From GCA-002712965 sp913048525 (GTDB lineage Bacteria; Chloroflexota; Dehalococcoidia; Lucifugimonadales; UBA826): a stretch of 60,551 nucleotides of DNA. Positions 55,099-60,551 of this stretch are shown piece by piece. The translations under genes and the position numbers were made by a program. The stretch is taken from NCBI GenBank assembly GCA_913048525.1, contig CAJWWP010000006.1, forward strand, positions 1 to 60,551, written 5' to 3'. Below the pieces are notes generated by a model. That model did no database searches and had not been told where the DNA came from. It was given only the letters and a program-made list of their open reading frames with translations. How positions within the stretch are numbered: the first letter of the stretch is position 1; each line of letters opens with the position of its first letter.

Positions 55099-56313
55099 TT
55101 ATTCGCTCTGGTTATTTTCCATCAGCTTCCTTGAGAGCAGCAGGAGACTTCGAGCTATCCTAAATCCATTGAGTGCCACTACTCCTCCCCCGACTGCCAC
55201 TGCAATTGGTGCACCTAATAAAGCCGCAATCGGTCCCGCGTGAAATCCTGCCATTCCACTGAATCCCCAACAAAATGTCTGAAAACTTAGCACTCTTCCC
55301 CTCATTCTATCTGGAATCACTTCTTGAATGAGGGTTGATAATCCACTCTCATATGCAACACCACATCCAAATGTGAAAGCCAGACAGAAAAGGGACAAAA
55401 TCAAAAGTTTTGAAAAAGCGAAAACAATTAGACCAATCCCAAATCCAATAATTCCAAGTAAAACCAGTTTCCCTTTATTTTCAATGTTCGGCACAACCGA
55501 AATTGTCACGGTGGTCACGGCAGCACCTAAAGCTCCCGCAGACATGAGATAGCTAAAGCCCTCGGGACCCAAACTTAACTCATCTCTGGCTATAACCGGC
55601 AGCATAGACTCCACGGCCCACCCAAACGTTTCCGAGACCATAACTGCCAATATTAACAACCGTACTGAAGGTGATCGAAACATATATCTAACACCTTCTA
55701 AAAAATCATCGACATGGCTGGAGCCGCGATATTGCGGTGACTCTATGCCCTTCAATAATGAAACAACCATTAAGGACACTAAAAGGAGTGCACCAACAAG
55801 GAGAAAGGCTTGGCCCATTCCTGATTCCGCAAGAATTAACCCTCCAGCCAAAGGGGCTATGACACCCATAATTGTCATTGAAAAGAAATTTGCTGCTATC
55901 CCTTTCAACAGGTTATTCCTACCCGCCAAGTCCAAAGTGAGTGCCATCTTGCAGGAAAATTTGACTGATCCGGTTAGTCCACTTACGAAGGAAAAAAGGA
56001 GAGCATGATATAGCTGAAGGAAGTCCATCAACAATAAAATACCTAAGATTATCGCCGCCAAAGATTGGACCAGTAAGGACAATATCAACAAGTGCTTCCG
56101 ATTGTACCTATCAGCTAAAACACCAGCTACTGGGCTAAACAACGTCATTCCGACCCCAGCTACACCAGCGGAAATACCGACCCATAAAGGAGAATTTGTG
56201 ATATCGAGAACCAACCATCCAAGAGCTAATGGTTCTATTGCGAGGGCAGCATCGTTGAACAGAAGCCCCAACCAAAATTTCCTAAATCGCTGGTTTGATA
56301 GGAGAAGGAACAA
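55099..56313 (-). CDS. MFS transporter (MFS_3/EntS-like)
   Basis: A 404-residue membrane protein with about twelve helices. The first loop is AGVLADRYNRKHLL, the major facilitator motif. The opening SNQRFRKFWLGLLFND is like the MFS_3 exporter at 31581-32846, so it is a second member of the same subfamily. The TTG start at 56313 has no strong ribosome binding site. Substrate unknown. It converges on rarA and precedes the threonine aldolase end by 38 bases. Confidence 0.9.
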   Translation of the reverse strand: MFLLLSNQRFRKFWLGLLFNDAALAIEPLALGWLVLDITNSPLWVGISAGVAGVGMTLFSPVAGVLADRYNRKHLLILSLLVQSLAAIILGILLLMDFLQLYHALLFSFVSGLTGSVKFSCKMALTLDLAGRNNLLKGIAANFFSMTIMGVIAPLAGGLILAESGMGQAFLLVGALLLVSLMVVSLLKGIESPQYRGSSHVDDFLEGVRYMFRSPSVRLLILAVMVSETFGWAVESMLPVIARDELSLGPEGFSYLMSAGALGAAVTTVTISVVPNIENKGKLVLLGIIGFGIGLIVFAFSKLLILSLFCLAFTFGCGVAYESGLSTLIQEVIPDRMRGRVLSFQTFCWGFSGMAGFHAGPIAALLGAPIAVAVGGGVVALNGFRIARSLLLLSRKLMENNQSE

Positions 56314-56351
56314 CTAAATATATAACCTATCGATGTTTTTTAAAATTCAGA

Positions 56352-57383
56352 TTATCCCGCCAAGGCCTGGCCGAGCACATCCAGAGTGTAATCAACATCA
56401 GCAGCAGTTATCCCATAGTGCGTTACAAATCTCCAACGTTTTGCGGAAGAGCCACCTTTTACCCCTTGTGCCTCAAGTTTTCTGGTGAGTTCGGCTCTGT
56501 CAGGATAGTTAACTTCAAAAAAGACCAGGTTTGTCTCTACAGATCCAGGATCAATCGATATTCCTGGCAAATTAGATAGTCCGTGAGCTAACTTGGCAGC
56601 ATTGGTGTGATCCTCAGCAAGCCTTTCCACCATTGTGTCTAAAGCCACTATGCCCGCAGCAGCCATAAATCCAGCCTGGCGCATTCCGCCACCAACCATT
56701 TTCCTCATGCGCCTTGCTTCCTCAATAAATTCATTTGTTCCACAAACGACTGAACCAACAGGGCAACTGAGACCCTTAGAAAGACAAAAGCTGACGGAAT
56801 CTGCGTCCTTCACCAACTCTATTACTGGAGTCTCCAACTTAACAGCCGCATTGAATATCCTTGCTCCATCTACATGCAAGGGAATTTCGTTTGCCTTGGC
56901 AACATTTGATATGCCCTCCATATCTTGAGGGGTTAAAACCCTTCCCCCGCAGTTATTTTGTGTATTTTCCATCGCAATCAAGGCTGTTTTAGGATTGTGA
57001 TGATTCGCAGAATCCCTTATTGCTTCGGCAACAGAATCAGGGTTTATCATCCCCCTGTCATCATTAGGCACTAGATGGTACGAGATGCCTCCTAGAGCAG
57101 CTGCTCCACCACCTTCAGATCGAAAAATATGAGCTTTATCCCCAAGAATAACCTCTTGCCCTCTGCCCGCGTGTGCCAATAGAGAAACCAAATTACCCAT
57201 AGTTCCACTGGCAACATACACCGCGGCTTCCTTGCCCATTGCGTAAGCAGCCATTTCCTCCAATCTATTAACTGATGGATCATCGCTGAAAACATCATCA
57301 CCAATTTTTGCATTAGCAATGGCTTCCCTCATTTCTGGGGATGGGTGTGTAACTGTATCGCTTCTTAAATCTACTTCTTGCAT
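56352..57383 (-). CDS. Low-specificity threonine aldolase
   Basis: A 343-residue PLP enzyme splitting threonine or allo-threonine into glycine and acetaldehyde. It shows DLRSDTVTHPSPEM (5-18), AVYVASGTMGN (54-64), and HVDGAR (170-175). Lys203 in LSKGLSCPVGSV forms the Schiff base. ATG 57383 after GGAG gives the family start; the longer frame to 57410 adds non-family residues. It diverges from the first alpha/beta hydrolase gene. Confidence 0.94.
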   Translation of the reverse strand: MQEVDLRSDTVTHPSPEMREAIANAKIGDDVFSDDPSVNRLEEMAAYAMGKEAAVYVASGTMGNLVSLLAHAGRGQEVILGDKAHIFRSEGGGAAALGGISYHLVPNDDRGMINPDSVAEAIRDSANHHNPKTALIAMENTQNNCGGRVLTPQDMEGISNVAKANEIPLHVDGARIFNAAVKLETPVIELVKDADSVSFCLSKGLSCPVGSVVCGTNEFIEEARRMRKMVGGGMRQAGFMAAAGIVALDTMVERLAEDHTNAAKLAHGLSNLPGISIDPGSVETNLVFFEVNYPDRAELTRKLEAQGVKGGSSAKRWRFVTHYGITAADVDYTLDVLGQALAG

Positions 57384-57463
57384 AAGTTTTATTTCTCCAA
57401 CATTTCTCAATTGAACTATGTGAAAGTTAATTAGCGCCTATCGTTATTATTTTTGTAAGGGTA

Positions 57464-57492
57464 TTGTCAAATCATATACGGCTTTTTAGTAT
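57464..57492 (+). promoter_or_regulatory. Promoter of the hydrolase pair, overlapping a divergent one
   Basis: TTGTCA (57464-57469) and TAGTAT (57487-57492) are 17 bases apart, with transcription expected near 57499. On the opposite strand, TTGACA occupies 57465-57470, facing the threonine aldolase gene, with a weak TAACGA at about 57441-57446 after 18 bases. The two -35 boxes share five bases, so only one polymerase could occupy the site at a time. Confidence 0.55.
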
Positions 57493-57526
57493 GGGAACAG
57501 ATGCGGATAATTAAAAAGGACCTAGC

Positions 57527-58171
57527 ATGCAGACTGTTAACAAAATTTTTACCAAAATAGATGGAGGCGAAGTCTACTTGGAAGGGCTCCTTGAAATACC
57601 CCTTACAGACGGAATACTTCCCTGCGTTGTGATTTGCCACCCCAACCCAAGGGGTGGTGGAAATATGTTCAATAACGTTGTCGAAGGTGTATCACAGAGT
57701 TTGAATTCAAATGGAATAGCAACATTGAGATTCAATTTTAGAGGGGTCGGAAGTAGTACAGGGGAGTTCGGAGACGGAACTTCAGAGGTTTCCGATGCTA
57801 TTCGCGTCCTTGAACACACCTCCTCATTAAACACCGTGGATGGTAGCCGAATAGGTGTGATGGGTTACTCTTTCGGTGCCGGAGTCGCACTAGAATCGAC
57901 CATAGAAAGTGACATTGTCAAAGCAGTGGTTTCCATTGCTTGTCCACAAAGACATTTTTCGACATTCGGAACAGTGGAGATTCTGCAACCAAAGCTTCTG
58001 ATATGTGGAGATCGTGACCACGATTTCCCAGCCAGTCAATTTAATTTCCTCTCCGGTCGCTTCACAAAGCCATGCCAATCAGAAATAATTACAGGGGCTG
58101 ACCATTTCTTCAGAGGACATGAATCCATTTTAGGTGATCTAACTTCTGACTTTTTTTCAGGAATCTTGTGA
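57527..58171 (+). CDS. Alpha/beta hydrolase (first of pair)
   Basis: A 214-residue hydrolase of the small dienelactone hydrolase-like/YqiA-like type. It has RFNFRGVGSSTGEF (68-81, oxyanion-hole strand), nucleophile Ser115 in MGYSFGAG, an acid in ICGDRDHDFP and His in GADHFFRG. The complete triad predicts activity as an esterase or thioesterase; the substrate is unknown. RBS AAAGGA precedes the ATG at 57527. Its TGA is directly followed by the ATG of the next gene. Confidence 0.9.
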   Translation: MQTVNKIFTKIDGGEVYLEGLLEIPLTDGILPCVVICHPNPRGGGNMFNNVVEGVSQSLNSNGIATLRFNFRGVGSSTGEFGDGTSEVSDAIRVLEHTSSLNTVDGSRIGVMGYSFGAGVALESTIESDIVKAVVSIACPQRHFSTFGTVEILQPKLLICGDRDHDFPASQFNFLSGRFTKPCQSEIITGADHFFRGHESILGDLTSDFFSGIL

Positions 58172-58804
58172 ATGTCTACTACATCTATCGCGTTCAAAAG
58201 CAAGGGAAGTTTGCTGGAGGGAGTGATAACCACACCACATAACATATCTGGACCATATCCAGCTATCATTGCATGCCATTCACATCCGTCATTTAAAGGC
58301 CACATGGGTGAAGATGTAATTTCAGCAATTTGCCGAGTCGCAGGTGATGCAGGCTTTGCCACTATGAGATTCAACTTCAGGGGCACTGGTGGAAGTGCCG
58401 GAATCCATGACAAGGGCAAATCGGAAAAAAATGACGTCAAGTCAGCACTAGATGTTATTAGAAGATGGCCAGGAATCGACAAAAACCGAATTGCGATCGC
58501 AGGATATTCTTTTGGTGCGTCGGTGATCATGGATGGAGCGAGAATGCTAAGGAAAGCTAACAAATTTGCCCTGATTGCGCCACCCCCCAAAGCTGCAACA
58601 GAATCTCATCTATCCAAAGACAATAGACCTCTACTTATAATAGCGGGGGAAAAGGATAGCTTATCTCCACCTGATAGGCTCAGAAAAATATTTTCAGGTT
58701 ACAAAACCCCTCCCTCTTTAAAAATTATTGAGGGGGCCAATTTCAGTCTTCTAGGGGATGAAGCAGAAGTGGGAAATACTATTGTTAATTTTTTACAGGA
58801 TTGA
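58172..58804 (+). CDS. Alpha/beta hydrolase (second of pair), catalytic His missing
   Basis: A 210-residue paralogue of the preceding gene. Oxyanion strand RFNFRGTGGSAGIHD (67-81) and nucleophile Ser113 in AGYSFGAS are retained, and AGEKDSLSPP keeps an acid. The closing loop reads EGANFSLLGDEAEVG where the first copy has GADHFF, so the catalytic His is absent and no other His lies after it. It is probably not a normal hydrolase and may be a partner subunit. Stop and start codons of the two genes abut, so they are translated together. Confidence 0.88.
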   Translation: MSTTSIAFKSKGSLLEGVITTPHNISGPYPAIIACHSHPSFKGHMGEDVISAICRVAGDAGFATMRFNFRGTGGSAGIHDKGKSEKNDVKSALDVIRRWPGIDKNRIAIAGYSFGASVIMDGARMLRKANKFALIAPPPKAATESHLSKDNRPLLIIAGEKDSLSPPDRLRKIFSGYKTPPSLKIIEGANFSLLGDEAEVGNTIVNFLQD

Positions 58805-58817
58805 AAAACATAGCAGG

Positions 58818-58834
58818 AAACCACATGGTTTTTT
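58818..58834 (+). terminator. Weak hairpin terminator after the hydrolase pair
   Basis: AAACC (58818-58822) and GGTTT (58827-58831) pair across an ACAT loop, followed by three more T residues. It lies about 14 bases after the second hydrolase stop. The stem is short and A/T-rich, so termination may be partial. Confidence 0.35.
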
Positions 58835-58907
58835 AGAGATTAGTTTCTATTGTTAATGTTTTGTAATTTAAGATTGATCCAATGCAAAATAAACATCGGA
58901 GAGGATA

Positions 58908-60305
58908 TTGACAACGAACGATTTTAGAAAAGAGCGAGATTCGATGGGTGAGTTCAACGTGCCAGCTGCCGTGTATTATGGTGCAAACACAATGCGGGCT
59001 GTCTTAAATTTTCCTTTGAGCGAGCTACGATTTTCCAGATCCTTCATTGAAGCAATATCCAATATCAAGCTTGCTGCCGCTCAAACCAACATGGAGCTCG
59101 GGCTCCTAGAAGAAAAATTGGGAAACGCTATAGTTGAAGCAGCCACAGAAGTCGCGGGTGGAAAATTTGATGACCAATTCGTCGTAGATATATTCCAAAC
59201 TGGTTCTGGAACATCGACGAACATGAACGCAAACGAGGTTATCTCCAACAGATCCATTGAGCTTCTTGGAGGAGAACTCGGTTCCAGGACTCCAGTCCAT
59301 CCAAATGACCACGTAAACACTGGTCAATCATCCAATGATGTAATCCCAACTGCAATACACGTGGCCGCTGCAAAGTCAATTAAAGAAAACTTGATTCCCT
59401 CATTGGTCCAGTTGAAAAATTCTTTAGAAACAAAATCTGAGGAATTCATGCCGATCATAAAAACAGGTAGGACACACCTTCAGGACGCAACTCCCGTAAG
59501 ACTGGGACAGGAATTCGAGGGCCATGCGGGCCAAATAGAAAGAGGAATACAGCGTTGCGAACAGGCGCTAATCGAACTATCTGAGGTTGCCTTAGGAGGA
59601 ACAGCAGTAGGAACAGGCGTTAACACACATCCTGAGTTTGCCAAAAAGGTTTGCCAAAAACTTTCTAGTTCCTTAAATATAGATATTCATGAAACTAATA
59701 ATCATTTTCAAGCCCAAAGTACTCTCGACAACATTGTTCAAGCCAGTGGATCAATGAAAACAATTGCAGTAAGCCTTATGAAAATAGCTAATGACATAAG
59801 ATGGATGGGATCAGGACCCAGAGGGGGATTCGGGGAAATAGAACTCCCTGAAGTCCAGCCGGGAAGCTCAATAATGCCAGGCAAAGTGAACCCGGTTATA
59901 CCTGAGTCTGTCTGTCAGGTGGCCGCTCAAGTTATAGGAAATGACACCACAGTTTCGATAGCAGGACAATCTGGAAATTTCGAGATCAACGTAATGATGC
60001 CTGTAGCCGCACATAATCTACTTCAATCAATTGATATTTTAAGCACGGCTTCTTCAAACTTTGCCAATCAATGCATCGACGGATTGAAGTCGACAAACAA
60101 AGGTCCGGAAATGGTCGAGAGAGGGCTCGCGATCGTAACAACTTTGGTTCCACACATAGGGTATGATGCCTCAGCAGATATCGCCCATAAAGCTCAAGAA
60201 GCAGGGAAAACTGTTTTGGAAGTTGCTTTATCTGAAACTGACTTCGACGAGAAACGGCTGCGGGAAATACTGGATCCTGAAGGAATGACAGAGCCTACAG
60301 TGTAG
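58908..60305 (+). CDS. fumC: Class II fumarate hydratase
   Basis: A 465-residue homotetrameric TCA-cycle enzyme converting fumarate to malate. It has FRKERDSMGEFNVPAAVYYG at the start, SSTNMN-type substrate region as TSTNMNANEV, TGRTHLQDATP with the catalytic His, and the GSSIMPGKVNP signature loop. Length is normal. The start is TTG 58908 with GGAGAGG just upstream. Downstream it converges on the CCA enzyme gene. Confidence 0.95.
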   Translation: MTTNDFRKERDSMGEFNVPAAVYYGANTMRAVLNFPLSELRFSRSFIEAISNIKLAAAQTNMELGLLEEKLGNAIVEAATEVAGGKFDDQFVVDIFQTGSGTSTNMNANEVISNRSIELLGGELGSRTPVHPNDHVNTGQSSNDVIPTAIHVAAAKSIKENLIPSLVQLKNSLETKSEEFMPIIKTGRTHLQDATPVRLGQEFEGHAGQIERGIQRCEQALIELSEVALGGTAVGTGVNTHPEFAKKVCQKLSSSLNIDIHETNNHFQAQSTLDNIVQASGSMKTIAVSLMKIANDIRWMGSGPRGGFGEIELPEVQPGSSIMPGKVNPVIPESVCQVAAQVIGNDTTVSIAGQSGNFEINVMMPVAAHNLLQSIDILSTASSNFANQCIDGLKSTNKGPEMVERGLAIVTTLVPHIGYDASADIAHKAQEAGKTVLEVALSETDFDEKRLREILDPEGMTEPTV

Positions 60306-60319
60306 ACAGTTTCTATGGG

Positions 60320-60551
60320 TCAACCACCTAGAAAAATCTTTCTGGCTAATTTGACCTGTTCTTCCCTAGATGTTACTTGTCCATCTAGCAACTCTTTATG
60401 AATAGAAGAAAGTATCCTGCCCATCTCCGCACCCTCAGGAATTCCCATATCAAGCAAATCGTTCCCAGTAACTGACATTGATATTTGTGAAAGGTCATTC
60501 AAGTATAAATCTATCTGAGCTGACAATCCCGAATTAGCTGACGAAGACATA
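60320..60551 (-). CDS. CCA tRNA nucleotidyltransferase-like protein, C-terminal part, cut by window edge
   Basis: The visible 77 residues match the C-terminal body/tail of CCA-adding or poly(A) polymerase-type enzymes: SVTGNDLLDMGIPEGAEMGRILSSIHKELLDGQ, followed by SREEQVKLARKIF. The catalytic head lies beyond the window edge, upstream on the minus strand. An ATG at 60550 opens the visible frame but is unlikely to be the true start. Such enzymes add CCA to tRNA ends; this would matter for the tRNA-Arg here, which lacks an encoded CCA. Confidence 0.78.
   Translation of the reverse strand, partial: MSSSANSGLSAQIDLYLNDLSQISMSVTGNDLLDMGIPEGAEMGRILSSIHKELLDGQVTSREEQVKLARKIFLGG

Noticed and set aside
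1..60551. CRISPR arrays, insertion sequences, integrases or prophage genes
   Set aside because: No regularly spaced repeats, no transposase, integrase or phage structural protein motifs were seen on either strand.

Overview
This is a gene-dense window of a free-living, heterotrophic bacterium, roughly 43-46% GC by eye. Genes are packed in short directional runs with many TTG and GTG starts. There are no insertion sequences, prophage genes, CRISPR arrays or toxin-antitoxin pairs. The gene mix suggests an uncultivated marine-type Chloroflexota (SAR202/Dehalococcoidia-like): several acyl-CoA dehydrogenases, SMP-30 and propeller proteins, a DUF362 protein, neighbouring transaldolase and glucose-6-phosphate isomerase genes, and a decaprenyl-phosphate phosphoribosyltransferase-like UbiA protein. 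This placement is inferred from gene content only, with no phylogeny behind it.

Layout. 1-150: the end of a tRNA-Arg(GCG) and a complete tRNA-Val(UAC). 304-2897: an SDR, an amidohydrolase and an Ogt methyltransferase. 2894-8757 (minus): DnaE and the groES-groEL operon, with a clear promoter and terminator. 8964-13519: a flavin reductase diverging from a stand-alone Lrp/AsnC ligand-binding protein and three tandem acyl-CoA dehydrogenases, the third lacking the usual active-site residues. 13658-15781: two LolD-type ABC ATPases without a permease, the first carrying an AbrB-like tail. 15824-17621: an SDR and a crotonase. 17655-23267 (minus): a five-gene run (small helical protein, epimerase, LarE, class III aminotransferase, S9 peptidase). 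23394-27848: DUF362 protein, beta-propeller, LysA and rhomboid protease. 27857-31110 (minus): E1 alpha, E1 beta and E2 of a 2-oxoacid dehydrogenase complex, then tRNA-Ala(CGC). 31581-35586: MFS, GalU, UbiA and SMP-30 proteins.

35694-40305 is a nucleic-acid maintenance run: YebC, RuvC, RuvA, a methyltransferase and UvrB. 40452-41623 holds a MIP18-family protein and an Mrp-type ATPase. 41665-51431 (minus) looks like one long operon: CoaE, a MoxR/NorQ AAA+ ATPase, a Nudix hydrolase, a 1122-residue NorD-like VWA protein, an FGGY kinase, transaldolase and glucose-6-phosphate isomerase. 51631-55055 holds SelA, an Smr-domain protein, a small NrtS-like membrane protein and RarA. The end carries an MFS exporter, threonine aldolase, two back-to-back alpha/beta hydrolases, FumC and the C-terminal part of a CCA-adding enzyme.

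Most of the window is ordinary core metabolism and information processing. The most unusual elements are the NorQ-Nudix-NorD operon with helical repeats and no visible client, the ABC ATPase with an AbrB-like tail, the degenerate third acyl-CoA dehydrogenase, an Mrp ATPase without its CxxC pair, a hydrolase pair whose second member has lost its histidine, a Cys-motif NrtS-like protein, and a tRNA-Arg with a GCG anticodon.
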